This document shows, one piece after another, positions 43,711-57,500 of a stretch of DNA of 64,000 bases. The notes below the pieces were generated by a model that worked only from the letters and a program-made list of their open reading frames with translations, was not told where the DNA came from and made no database searches. The first letter of the stretch is position 1. Every line of letters begins with the position of its first letter. The translations under genes were made by a program, and so were the position numbers. The DNA comes from Amphiura filiformis (taxonomy: Eukaryota; Echinodermata; Ophiuroidea; Amphilepidida; Amphiuridae): contig NC_092642.1 in the NCBI RefSeq assembly GCF_039555335.1, positions 16,955,208-17,019,207 on the forward strand. The letters run 5' to 3'.

Positions 43711-44104
43711 ACGTGCAATATACAGCCTCCCCGTTTTGGGCCCGTGCTCCATAGCCAAAAATAAAAAAAAAGTATCATTATCACCTTCAAAACATGCGGA
43801 ATCTTCAATTACATGCTTATGAAGCTTGCATATTTTCAAAAGAATGACACATAGCCATGATTACCATTATCAACTCTATTGTACACCTTTCTGTATTTCT
43901 TAATAAGGCAAACAAATTCGTGTACATTCTAATCTTGTTATAACTGTATGACTACAATCATCTCACTTATATTTGCATCCAATTTTGTAAGTAGCCTATA
44001 TTTTGTTATTACTATCAATAAACCATCAAGAATTAAACAATAATTGTGTATATGGTATATCTCTGTCTTTGAGTCACATTTGTATACCATATCCAACTTG
44101 AACC

Positions 44105-44500
44105 TCGGGGGAGGGGGGGCACTCAATTTTGGAAGTGACGGGTATGTGCCTACCGGAGTCGCGAAGTAGGGGCATATCGGGTACAAAGCGTTATTTTTAA
44201 AACTACGGGGGTCATTGGGTACAAACAAAATAAAAAGGGGGTCATCGAGTATAAGATTTAAAGAAAGGGTTATCGGGTAGAAAATTGTGACAAAATGTAG
44301 CAAAATTTTGAAACTTTCGGCATAATTGTGAAAAAATGAAGAAAAATTGGACAGGTTTCTGCATTGTTTAGTTGCATTTAGATGATGCTAAAAAAGAAAA
44401 AAGGGGGTTATGGGTAGCCGCAACCAAAGAAAGGGGTTCATTGGGTAGCCGCAACTAAAAAAAAAAAAAAAAAAGGGGGGTCATCGGGTATGGATTGTAA
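44105..44500. mobile_element. Degenerate copy of the GGGGGGCACTCAA family
   Basis: It starts GGGGGGGCACTCAATTTTGGAAGTGACGG and continues with GGGGTCATNGGGTA words. The distal terminus is not clear. Confidence 0.7.
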
Positions 44501-44842
44501 AGTCCATTTTATCACGTTAAAATTGGGAAAATTCTCCCGCGAATTGATGGCTGAACTACATTCTAAAAAATAATAGAATCCAAATTATATGACTTTGGTC
44601 TTGTTGCGATGCATTGCACTTACTATTACATATTTTCTTATATCAACAAACAGCAAAATACATAAAAATTAATGAGACTGATTGAGACTCTTTTTATGGT
44701 TTTTACAACTCAAGTAAAAATTTGATACGATTGATTCTAAATATACTACAAAAATAAGGTCTCTCGTCCCAACGCGCAGTCGGGCTTTCTTGTTAGAACG
44801 AGGCATTCCCTCATACATTATGTTTAGTCGTGCATTGTGTTT

Positions 44843-45184
44843 ACGCAAGTGTGTCTATGTCCTGTTAAGAAGCATGCTGTTTTCAAAGCCCCATATCGAA
44901 TTCAGAACTACGTCTACGCCGACTGCGCCAACATAAAACCAAGACCTATAAGCCCTCTATCGAATTGAGAACTACGTCTGCGCCGACTGCGCCAACATAA
45001 AACCAAGACCTACACGCAAGTGTGTCTATGTCCTGTTAAGAAGCATGCTGTTTTCAAAGCCCCATATCGAATTCAGAACTACGTCTACGCCGACTGCGCC
45101 AACATAAAACCAAGACCTATAAGCCCTCTATCGAATTCAGAACAACGTCTGCGCCGACTGCGCCAACATAAAACCAAGAATTGC
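44843..45184. repeat. 171 bp tandem duplication containing the CTACGTCTGCGCCGACTGCG satellite core
   Basis: ACGCAAGTGTGTCTATGTCC starts at 44843 and 45014. Each unit contains two copies of CTACGTCT(A/G)CGCCGACTGCG followed by CCAACATAAAACCAAGACCTA, the reverse orientation of the 35-36 kb satellite. Confidence 0.9.
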
Positions 45185-45273
45185 GTGCATATCCTATTTG
45201 GACATGGACGCACTTGGTTAATGGCCCATGGTGTGGAACCTTGGACGTACTCAAATAATGAGTTTTCAACTGA

Positions 45274-45587
45274 GTCTACGCCGACCAACACCGTCGGGCT
45301 GTTTTCAACCAACACGCCCTCTCTGTCTGAAATTATTTGTCCAAATACCAGAATCCAAAAAGCCATGTCGTGACTGTAGGGGATTATTTGTCCAACTACT
45401 AGATAGATGGCGCTTCGTTGAAGACACTGCGTCTACGCCGACCAACACCGTCGGGCTGTTTTCAACCAACACACCCTCTCTGTCTGAAATTATTTGTCCA
45501 AATACCAAAATCCCAAAAGCCATGTCGTGACTGTAGGGGATTATTTGTCCAACTACTAGATAGATGGCGCTTCGTTGAAGACATTTG
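45274..45587. repeat. 157 bp tandem duplication
   Basis: GTCTACGCCGACCAACACCG starts at 45274 and 45431. The two units are nearly identical through TAGATGGCGCTTCGTTGAAGAC. Confidence 0.93.
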
Positions 45588-45770
45588 TCCAAGAACCAAA
45601 ATGTAAAAGAAATTATGATGTGACTATAGGGGATTATTTGTCAAAATACAAGAAAATATCAAATTGAGGGGGCTATTCCCTTTGAAGCAGCTCAGGGCTG
45701 TGCCCATGGTGTGGTGGGTATTGTGTAGTTATGCCGCTGAACCACATTCGTTTTGCAATTATCATGATTA

Positions 45771-46438
45771 TTAAGGGAACTGGAATGAGCGTTTCGACAG
45801 TATTTTTTGTGGGACATGAGAGCACATCAGACATATCGAAATGCATTCTGAATACGAAGAATGTCTTTCTGATATCAAATAGTTTTTATTTGTTGAAATT
45901 TACGATATAATACAAATTTTATGACAAATTAATAAAATTTGATATTCAGTTCACATTTTTGAGATATAACAGTCCTCGAAGTAAATTTGATAAATTTAAT
46001 GATATATTCTTAAAGTGCATCTGGGAGCAAAAGCCGAGGATCAATTGAAAATTTTGACCTTTCATATTGAAGATATAGAAAAAAAAAAAAAAAAGACCTA
46101 TTTTTTTGGTGTTTTGGGGAAAAATCCATATCTTCAATACGAAAGGTCAAAATTTTCAATTGATCGTCGGTTTTTATCCCACCTACATAAACTTCAAATA
46201 TAAATCATCAGATTTATAAAGTTTACTTCGGGTAGGCCTACTGTTAAATATCAAAAATATCAATTTTTAATGATTTGCCATAAAATGTGTATTACACTGC
46301 GAATTTCAAAAAATTTTATGATATCAGAAGGATATTCTTCGTATTCAGAGTGCAATTCGATATGTCTGATGTGCTCTAATGCCCCACAATAAATACTTCC
46401 CAAACTAGACTCCCAAACGTTCATACCACATCCCTTAA
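45771..46438. mobile_element. TTAA-bounded foldback, copy 2
   Basis: It has the same termini and inner palindrome as 32293-32924: TTAAGGGAACTGGAATGAGCG at the left and CGTTCATACCACATCCCTTAA at the right. Confidence 0.85.
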
Positions 46439-46595
46439 CAAGATATTAAAGCCATAAATGTGTGATTTGCTCTACAGTGACGGCCTCAATGTTTCCACGA
46501 ATTTCTACTTTATGCATGATTGTAATGCCCAATGGTGTACTAAATATTGTGAAAGACTACGCCTGTAAAAGTGCTATAATTTACAGTACAATTTG

Positions 46596-46946
46596 GGGGC
46601 TGTGCAATAATTATGAGCCCCCGGGGGGTAAAATTTCCAAACGGCTCGCCAAAAATCTTTACCCCCCCCCTCTCGGCCCGCCAAAAATCTTTGCCCCCCC
46701 TTGAGCATGCCAAATTTTTGGGATCCCAAATTGCAAACCTTAAATGGTCTAGATGTAATTTGCATATTTAATTTTACTGTTTTCCTAAGCCATTTTAGAA
46801 AAGGCGCCCCATGAATGCGTGCCAAAATCGATTGCCCCCCCCTCTCGGCTTGCCAAAATTGCTTGCCCCCCCTTTCGGCTCGCCAAAATTTCTTGCCCCC
46901 CCAATTTTACCCTCTCCCCAGGGCTCATAATTATTGCACAGCCCCT
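46596..46946. mobile_element. GGGGCTGTGCAATAATTATGAG MITE with C-rich internal repeats
   Basis: The terminal inverted repeats of about 25 bp are nearly exact. The inside has repeated (C/T)(G/T)CCAAAATTNCTTGCCCCCC units. Related copies or fragments are at 47335-47425, 47571-47714 and, more loosely, 52380-53180. Confidence 0.85.
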
Positions 46947-47570
46947 TAGAGTTTTTATAATAAAACCGGTGATTCTCGGTTTTATTCGCCAATTCCCCCA
47001 CAGAGCTCCACAATTAAGCGGCCAAGTGGTTTTCTGTCAACTGCTAGCTTGAATATTTTAACTTGATCTTCAGTAGATAGCACTACTGGAGACCATTATT
47101 ACACCATTAAAATTTGAGGTATTTATCTTCAGTGGATAGTAAAAACACGAAAGAACTTTTCTTTTTTTGCTAAAGCTCACTACCATTCGCAAGATGCTGT
47201 GAATTACTTTTGTTTCTGCTGCTTCGACCAACAATACATCGTATAACCTTAACGTTTTGTTTTGGTTTAATTTTTTTAATTATTTATTTATTTGTATCAC
47301 CGTTGACTGATAATTACAAGACCCTACATCTTGGGCTTACCGATCCCTTCGCCCTGCCAAAAATTTCTTGCCCCCCCCTCGCTTTTTGCCCACCCGGAGG
47401 ACAGATAATTATTGCACAGTCCCTTATTTAACTTGGTATAATGCATTATATAGGTAAAATTTGTCGAGTCACCGTCCACATATTATTAATGTTATGTATT
47501 AGATATCGATACCATTAACTCCTTCCATGCACTCCTGTATTTTCTGTATATATGCAAGCTAATGGGTTAA

Positions 47571-47714
47571 GGGGCTGTGCAATAATTATGAGCCCTGGGG
47601 AGGGTAAAATTGGTGGGGGCAAGAAATTTTTGGCGAGCTGAAGGGGGGGGGTAACGATATTGGCGGTCGTTCAGAAATTTTACTCCCCCCGACTCATATA
47701 TATTGCACAGCCCC
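47571..47714. mobile_element. Short copy of the GGGGCTGTGCAATAATTATGAG MITE
   Basis: GGGGCTGTGCAATAATTATG at the left, TATATTGCACAGCCCC at the right, with a G-rich core in the opposite orientation to the neighbouring copy. Confidence 0.8.
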
Positions 47715-48399
47715 TGATTATGCAGTGGCCTTCATTATTTTGACATAGTTTTAGTTTCCAGTATCATATCATTCTACCATTTATACATGGGTAAATGTAA
47801 TTCTTAAATAATGGTCTATTCATTTCGGAGTTTAATATAATCCGTCTCCGATAAAGATCCATTACAGGATTTTAAAAAGGCTTTTAGGCATAAAAATTGA
47901 AAATTTGTTTCACGTCCCCACGAAGTTGCAAATTTGTGGGGATTTTTTATTTGCTTAATATTGATATTGATCATAGTTGATACAACATTTTTCATGTAAA
48001 ATTAATTGACATAGCTAGGCTTTAATATTGCTAGTGCAGTGTTCAGCATCTTCGAGGATCATCATGAGCTATCATGGTCCCTTTTTATTTTAAGATGAGG
48101 GGTTACTACAAAATTGACTGACACTTTTTTTAATGTGGCCTTTATTTTTTTTATGTGGCCTTTATATTATTCTTTTATTTTCATCTGGTCTTGCACGGCG
48201 TCTCTCGCATACAGTCTGCTCGCATAGGGTTATACCGGAACCAATAATGCTTTCTCTTCCCGACCTCTCACCCACATGTATTGTACTGCATCAATAATGT
48301 GCACGAGCACACCGTGACACAAGCAGTTGAATGTGATTGCGTTGCATTATACGTCTCTTGGTTTCACTCTCTGCAGCTGATTTTTATATAACTGCCAAA

Positions 48400-48538
48400 A
48401 TGCCGCAATACAAGCTTATTTATTTCAATGGCCGAGGCCTTGCTGAGCTCTCCAGACTCATTTTCGCGTATGCGGGTGTCGAATTTGAAGATTTCCGCAT
48501 GAAAGACAGAGAGGATTTTCTCACTAATTTTAAACCAG
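48400..48538 (+). CDS. GST gene 2, coding exon 1
   Basis: 46 codons plus one base from the ATG of [13 protein letters not shown]; donor GTAAGC. The open frame extends upstream without another ATG, and this start matches gene 1. Confidence 0.93.
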
Positions 48539-51500
48539 GTAAGCTTAAAGTATGCAGCCCGATGTACACGTATCATATACATAGGGCTATAGACTGTTAC
48601 TAGAATACTTTGGTTATAGGGCTATAGACTGTTATAGGCCCCTACCCTCTCACCCGGGCCTCTCACGTCAGCTAAAAATGTCAGTTTCCCTCCTTGTTTC
48701 CCCATTTTCCTCTATTTAAAACTTAATATTCCCCGAATCCCTTCTCATAGTTAACAAGAAATGTCTTTAAAAAAGACGGCGCAGCGATTGAAGAAAAAAT
48801 GTTGGATTTCACATTCACTGGGAGGACATCAGGCTTAAAAATGAGCTAACGACACTGTAAAAAAGAGAATGCAAGCAGATAAAGTTTGTATTGTTTGTTT
48901 CTTTTATTTTGTCTTACAAACCCACGAGGAGGGCACAAATTTATATGCTGAGTACTTAGTTCATTTCTTGGTATAGGCCTACATGTTTTGATGACATTTA
49001 CTTAAAATGAAAAACGCATTCACAAGTTTATACTTAACATAAATGAGTTATAAGGTTTTATGCATTTGAGCCTTTAATAAGGAATGATTACAAACATAAT
49101 ACTGTGGTATGGGGTAATACATGTACATTTATATTATAATAGCAATTCCTTACTGATAGCATGGATACCCATGGATAGTGTCCAAGTCTGATGACAAGTC
49201 TTCAGGTTCATATTGTGGTTTGGATACCATTGACTGACATCGGGTATGGCCATTGCTTTCAATTTTGCGATGAATAGTTATAACATTTTATTAACCAATT
49301 ACAGGTAGGCCTATTGCTGGAACTTGAGCATTAAGAACAGAGATTAGACTGACCCAAACCCGAGGTCAATATTCAGGGTGTACCAGAAGATATACAGGGT
49401 GTAAAAATGAACTTTTTAATGAACATGTGGTATAGTTTTCTTTTCAGGAATATTTTCTCAATCTGAGGACCACAAAATCAAACAGAGCTTGAATTGAAAA
49501 AGCCAACCAGAATTATATACTTTATTTTGGGTACGATGTTTGCTTCTATGTATACAGGGTGATCATAATTTACTTCATTATCAGACCTAATTATTTATTC
49601 AAACGATTTAATTAGTGCTAATTAGCTGCTTAAACTGCTTTCAGTCATAAATAATCATTCAAAACCAGACAGAATACAATATCTCTTTGTTTGTCACTTT
49701 AGACTACACTTGCAATAATTATTCTGAAAATTGACTGTTTTACATAGACGCTTATGAGGCAAGACATGGACAAGCCTGTAAACGTGCTCAATCGTCTGAA
49801 ATGAGAAGTTACACAAAGTAGGCTACATAATTATTTAGTTGCTACAATTACTGATATCAAATTGGAACTATAATCGGGGATTTTAGTTTTCAAGTCAACA
49901 TAAAAGGGGAACAAAAGTATATCATGAAACTGATATGAACTTATTTCCATAGACTTTCTATGGTACCCGCCCCCGTCCGCCAACCTGCAAGTTCGTAGCG
50001 TAATCATACAATTAATCAGCATCAATGGGAAACCCTGGTTTTGGTGTCAAGTCAAATTAAAATCCGGGGGGCACTCAACTTTGGAAGTGACGGTATGTGC
50101 CTGTCAATAGGCCCCTATGTTGAAGTCTATACCCGATGACCCCCTTTTTTAAAGTCATACCCGATGACCCCCTTTTTTTTGGTTGCAGCTACCCATGACC
50201 TCCGTTTTTCTAGAATAGTATTATCAAAATGCCACAAAATAGGCCTGATGCCGAAATTGTCAAATTCTCTTATTTCAACAAATTTGTGTGGAGAATTTGG
50301 AACAAGAAAATAGATTTTGCTCCATTTTTTTCACAATTTTCTACCCGATGACCCCTTATTTTCAAATATTATAGGCCTACTCAATGACCCCCTTTTTCAA
50401 AATCTTATACCCAATGACCCCCTTTTTTAAAACTATCGTTTTTTACCCGATAGGCCCCTACTTCGCGACGCTGGGCACATACCCTATACCCGTCACTTCT
50501 GATGTTGAGTGCCCACCCCGGGATTAAAATGAATGAACTAAGTTTTAAAACCGGGCTAATATGAAGGGTGTAAGCATTCATTTTGAAAATATCATTATCA
50601 TTTCATTTGTTCAAGAAAAATGTCACGCCGCCGTCAGTCTTTTGGGAGTCTCAACTTATAACACATGGTCCTTTCCCGGGGGACCTTTACACCATTGGGC
50701 CTATCTATTTCATATCCAGACCGAATATTTAGATATAAATAAAGCAACTTGAAACAATAATGATGGAGAAATTATCACTTTCGTAAAAACAAAATAGTAT
50801 TGTCCACAACACAGAAGTCCTAAACAAACTGTAGGCCGAAACAACGGCCGAAAATTGCATAAGATGACGTGTGTACATTGTACATGTACCGCAATACTTT
50901 TAGTATCAAAAACTGCATTCGGTACATGATTTTACAGGTTCACTTTACCATGCTTACAGCACTATTACGAGTGTCAAATGCGGGAAAATCCCGGGGAAAA
51001 TCCGTCAAGGTGTCCCGAAGAATAATCATTTACAGTTGAGTCACCGGCCATCTCGTTTGCGTATCCATATTTAACTTATATTAAAGCGCCTCTAATTGAC
51101 GTCCATGCACTGTTACTGTGCGACAAACCTTTGTTTTAATAATTCATATACTTCAGACAGCACGCTGTGATTGGATGTATGTAAATTAAGTGATGTATCC
51201 GAGTTGATGCTTTGTTGATTTAATACATACATGCACTATAATGTTCCCTGCGCTGTTACTGTGCGAACAACCTTTCTTTATCATTACTTTTGACAGAACA
51301 GCTTACTGCACATGTGATCACAAGCTATCACACGTGAATCAGTTTTTGAAAGCTAACTCCCCATGTTTACTCCATATTCCTCCGCCGGCAAAAACATAGC
51401 CCCATGATAAAAATAACTCATCAGTTAGGCTATGATTATTTTCTTCAAATGTGGTTGTCGGGTTCAGTATAGGCCAAGATGTATAGGCCTACCACAATAA

Positions 51501-54500
51501 CAATAAAACAATTCCCACAAGATAATTACTTGATACCGGTATGTATAATATCTCAATCTAAACCTGAGGTATATGGTCTCAGATCTAAACCAAATTCAGT
51601 ACCACTGACGTCATCTCTGCAGCTCTGTCTACCTACCAAGTTATCAATTTTTTTCTATGGCATGTGCAAGGTATTCTACCGGGGCAATACGCTAGGATAA
51701 ATTATTACTTGTGCTGTGATAGTTGCCATCTGCGACGTGATTGGAAATTATGCATATTTACAGAAACATAGGCTAAACTATAAACTGTTAAAATACATCA
51801 CGCATTTTGCTAGTACAAAGGCATCTTACCATTTTACTAGAAATGTACTATCTCCACGGACGCTACGCCAACTCAGCGAACTCATGCATATGCAAACGAT
51901 CCCAATCCCTATGCTTAATTGGCAGGACGCATGCTCAGCTAATGCTTGTAGCTAATATTCCTCATGCAAGGAGCCCAGGTTGAGTGTGTTGTTGAAAATC
52001 ATTGCATTAAAAGACACTTCTTTCAATGAAATCGCATATAAAATCAATGGATACACAACCAAAATTCTACAAAAGTCAATCTTTATATTAATAAAGCTAC
52101 CGATGTGTACAAAAAACTTAAATGGTACAAAATGCCTTTCACATACGAAAATTTCAGTATAGTAACACCCAGCCAATTCAGAATTAATGCAGCGCTGCAG
52201 CGCTGCTGCAATAATGCAGCGCTGCTGCAAAAAAAATACAGATTCCCCACTGAAGACTCGGGCTGAAGACGGGGCTGAAGACCCTTCACAAAATTCAGAT
52301 TAACTCGCACTCCTCCCCAATATTGAACGGTCCCTAATTAGGATATATGGCTTCAGTGTTGTGAAAAGAAATTGGGCAATAAGTTTAGGGGATGTGCTGT
52401 AATAATGCGCTAGCCCTGGGAGCGTAAAAAGGGGTTGGGCAATAATTTGTTTGTTTTGGCTTGCTGAAGGGGAGAGGGGCAAAAGCCGGGGGAAAAAGTG
52501 ATTTTGGCACACTTGTAAACCTAAACTATTATAAGGGACACCTGAAAAAAGGCTTGGTAAAACTGTGCAGAAACAGTAGTGGCGTAAACAGGGGGAGCTG
52601 CCCCCGACACAAAAAACTGGGAAGAAGAGCAAAATAATAGGGAAGAGGGACGGAAAGAAAAGGAGAGAAGAAAAAAGAGAAAGAAGAAGAGAAATGGAAA
52701 GAAAAAGAAGGGAAGGGGTAGGAAGAGAAAGGGAAAAGAAAAAGGAGGGAAGAAAAAGGGGAAAGGAGAAGAGAAAAGGGAAAATCAAGGATAACTGTTG
52801 TACACATTTTAGTGCAGCTTCAAACAAATTTACTTTCATTGTGAAATTTGTAGGCCTACTCTGAAACATTGACCTTTTTAGCTTCTAATAGCCTAAAAAA
52901 AAAACCAGGAACTGCCAGGGCTTCCCCTCTGGACCCCACCCGTTCAACGCTTGAGCGACAACTTCTAATCAGAAATTGGGAAATTTTAATCTCCCCCGGA
53001 AGGTCAGATCAGGCGACTGTAAATATGCTAAATTTCCTGCTCGCTCCACTCCAATTTGTAATATCCAAAAGGTTTGCAAATTTGTATCCCAAAAAATTGA
53101 CATGTGCAAAGGCTAGGCATGGGGACTAGCAATTTGGCATGCCATTTGAAAGTTTTCCCAGGGGCTCATAATTATTGCCCTTATAAAACATGGGGAGAGG
53201 ATAAATTTCAGGACAGACCAAGAAACTTTTGACAAACCAAAAGAGGGGAGCAATTTTTGACAGATTGAAGGGGACTAGCGATTTTTGGCACATTTATGGG
53301 ACATCTTATATAATAAGACGCTCTGAAAAACGGCATAGGAAAACACTCTGGTCGCATGTCATAAGGTGGTCCAGAACATAGTAATAAATCATCAAAAATG
53401 TATTTTTTATTTATATTTTATAAATATCACTGACAAAAAATTTACCCTGAAAATATGTTGCGTTTTTGTTACAACAGCCAGACTTCTATGTAAATATATA
53501 TTTTAAAATTTTCCTCAAATTGGACCCTGATATAAATTTCAAATTTAAACCTGTATGTGGTTTTGTTACAAATTTTAAACATCAGAACATGTTCTCTACT
53601 AAGCCTACATTAACCTAGTTCATGAAACAAATTTCTGAAAACCAGATCTGATTTATACAGGGTGCCCCCAAAACAAATTTTAAAGTAGTAATTTTGCAAA
53701 AGTGACAATAATTGTTTTATATTAGCTTCAACAACTTTTTAAATGCAATATTAAGATTCCTCATGCAATTTCCATTCAGAAAATGTATACTCTTCTCAGG
53801 ATTTAAAAATTATTATCGAGTGTGTTATGATATATCGTCATCATTTGCGGTCAAAAACAATGAAATACATAAGAAAAATTTGAACCACAATGTGTGACCA
53901 TTTTACAAAGAGCAATGATGGAAACAGTTTTATGTTCCTAAACTAAACCACAGATTCATTACGCATGATATAATACATGAATTCAAGAAAAGTTGCCCAA
54001 AACAGAAAACCCATATACTTGACAATGGACCACCGCCACCTGCACCACCGCCAACTGCACCACCGCCACCTGCACCACCGCCAACTGCACCACCGCCAAC
54101 TGCACCACCGCCCCTCCATGGGTCTCTTCAAATTAATGTGTTATTTATCCATTTTCTATCTTCAGTTTTACCAACTGGAAGGGTCCCCGTGCTTGAAGTA
54201 GATGGTAAACAGTACGCAGAAAGTGCTGCTATAGCTCGATACCTTGCTAGAGAATTCAGTAAGTATACTGATCAATAAATGATGATGATGATAGTGATGA
54301 TGATGATGATGACGATGACGATGATGATGATGATGATGATGATGATAATGATGATGATGATGATGATGATAAGATTGATATCATGATTTATATTCGCCAG
54401 CGAAGTGGTTACGTAACTCCCTGGTAACTAGATCACGCATCTTTTGGAATTGGTAGTATGCCATAGACTTTATGTTGCGATCATTTCGATCGTGGTGCAG

Positions 54501-57500
54501 AATCAAAAGCGTGATCCAGTTGGCATGGTAATAATCGGATTACACGTAACACTTCGCTGGCGAATTGATGATGATTCAGGAGATGATTAGACCTTGATAG
54601 AGATTCAGGTGGTGATTTATGATAAATAAGGTTAAAGGATGATCAGATGATTTATGATGATAGTGATGATGATGACAACTATATAAAGATGATGGAAATC
54701 AGTTTTAGATTTTGTTATAAATTGAATAATAAAGAATGAAATTCTGCTATTTGAACGTTACATTATTCACAAAATTATGAAAACCAAAGCTATATAGTGT
54801 GTTCTATTTTTAATATGTACAGAACTGTATGGCAAAGATAACCTGGAAGCCTTACAAATAGATGGTATTCTGGATACGATGAATGATATCCGCATGGCAC
54901 TAATGCCTATATTCCGTGAGCAGGATGAAGCCAAAAAGGTAACCATACTCCATGTTGAACATGTTGAATCCTTTCATCCGTTATTTTTCTAGGGACCAAT
55001 CAATACTTATATGACAGGGGGTTTATGAATCCCCCCTTTTAAACCCAATGTCTTTATGATAGGCCTAATATATTTTAAAGCGAAGTCTGTCACTGACGAA
55101 CAACATATTCTCCACACTTTTCAGATTTTTTTTTAGTGCACGTTTATAATGTTTACTTTTGTATGAAAGTCAAAGATAAGGGACCGTTCAGTATTTACGC
55201 CAGGGGGAAGGCCCGGGGGAAGGTGGAGTATTTGACCAAAAAATGACAAACAAAATTGCGTTACATGCCCCGCTCGTCTGAAATTTTCGGATTTCCCTTT
55301 TTCTCCATTTGAAATTTAACATTCCCCTAATGATGTAAGAAAAGAAAATTCAGATTCCACCTAAAGACCTCCACGGAAAAAAATGGGATTTCCCCTTAAA
55401 ACACAAATTCGCCCCTGACGTAAATATTGGCTCCGCACTGATGTCACATTAAATATCCTCGATTTGAGGCATTATGTTCACTCTGAAAATGAAAAAAAAA
55501 ACCGCATTTCACATTAATGTTTCCAGGTACGTCACCATATCACATCACCTACTTGAACAAACTTTGTGCTTGTTGATCAACTCGTGGATCAGAATCAAAA
55601 TTTATTGTGTAGGCCTACATGTTTTAATGTGGCCAAATTGTAACAAATGGTGATATCAAGGTTATTAAAAACTTTTATTCCAGGCCGAGCTGAAGAAGAA
55701 GGCAGTGGAGGAAAGCATACCAGCGGTAATGGCCATCCTGGAGAAACTAGTTGGAGACGTGTTCGTCGGCAACTCGGTAGGTTCAAGTTCGGAAGATCAC
55801 ACTCACTATGTGGACGATTTAGGTCATGTCTTCCACAGGGGGTGTATGTATTTCAACTGGTATAGCCTAATTAGTCTTAACCTAAAAACATAAAACATAG
55901 TCCTTCGCCGCGAGTTGATTTCGACCGCTCTCCACACAAACCGTCTGGCAATAACGCAGTTTCTAATTGGCTATAGAGATATAACACCAAATAATCATAT
56001 ACGGGATGGGAACCAGCGTATAACACACTCTGAAAGAAAAGGAGCTAAAAGGGTTATAAAATCTGTCCACATATGGAATATAACGAACCAAAAAGGTTCT
56101 TCAAAGGGATAAAGCTAAAACGGTTCTTTCAGTTTAAATAATTTTTTCTTGAGGGTTCCATATAGAGGACAAATATGTTCTTTAATGCTTTTTAGAACTT
56201 TTTGCTGAAAGTGCATGCATGAGCCGATTAACCTTTTGAAAGCCTTCTTCCAATTCGTGCTTGATGACGTCATGGGAAACAAGAAATGTCTTTAAAAAAG
56301 ACGGCGCAGTGAATGAAGAAAAAATGTTGGATTTCACATTCACTGAGAGGACCTTTGGCTTAAAAATGAGCTTTAAGTTTTAGAAACGACACTGTAAAAA
56401 GGAGAATGATGTTTGTTTCCTTTATTTTATTTTGTCTTAAAAACCCACAATGAGGGCACAAATTAATTTATATGCTGAGTACTTAGTTCATTTCTTGGTA
56501 TACTTAATAACATATGATGACATTTACTTAAAATGAAGAACATAATTATTCTCAAGTTTGTACTTAACATAAATGAGTTAAAAGTTGTATGCATTTGAGC
56601 CTTTAATAAGGCCTAGGAATGATTATAAACATAATACTGTGGTATGGGGTAATAGCAATTCCTCATTGATAGCATGGATAGTGTCTAAGTCTGATGACGA
56701 GTCTTCAGGTTCATATTGTGGTTTGGATATACCATTGACTGACATCGGGTATGGCCATTGTTTTCAATTTTGCGATGAATAGTTATATCATTTTATGAAC
56801 CAATTACAGGTAGGCCTATTTCTGGAAAGCATTAAGAACAGAGATTAAACTGACCAAAATTCGAAATCAATATTCAGGGTGTACTAGATGATATACAGTG
56901 TGTAAAAATGAACTTTTTAAGGAACATGTGGTATATTTTTCTTTTCAGGAATATTTTCTCAATCTGAGGACCACAAAATCAAACAGAGCTTGAATTGAAA
57001 AAAGCCAACCAGAAATATACTTTATTTTGGGTGCGATGTTTGCTTCTATGTATACAGGGTGATCAAAATTTACTTCATTAACAGACCTAATTATTTATTC
57101 AAACGGTTTAATTAGTGCTAATTAGCTGCTTAAACTGCTTTCAGTCATAAATACTCATTCCAAACCAGAGAATACAATATCTCTTTGTCACTTTTAGACT
57201 ACACTTGCAATTCTGATAATTGACTGTTTTACATAGACCCCTATGAGGGGTGTAAGTATTCATTTTGAAAATATCATTATCATTTCATTTGTTCAAGAAA
57301 AATGTCACGCCGTCAGTCTTTTGGGAGTCTCAACTTATAACCGCATGGTCCTTTACACTGCGCCATTAGGCCTATCAATTTAATACCCAGACCGAATAGG
57401 CTATTTAGTAATAAATAAAGCAACTTGAAACAAAATGATGGAGAAATTATCACTTTCGTAAAAACAAAATAGTATGGTCCACAACAAAGAAGTCCTAAAC

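Noticed and set aside
48337..48399. N-terminal extension of GST gene 2 beyond MPQYK
   Set aside because: There is no in-frame ATG upstream; gene 1 and family members start at MPxYKL, and an acceptor-like site lies at 48376.
52300..52869. 189-codon S/F/L/P-rich minus-strand ORF
   Set aside because: Mostly the complement of a purine tract, with no domain; low-complexity artefact.
54031..54201. His/Pro-rich in-frame extension of GST gene 2 exon 2
   Set aside because: The minisatellite lies upstream of a strong acceptor (TATCTTCAG at 54157-54165) that gives the same exon length as gene 1.
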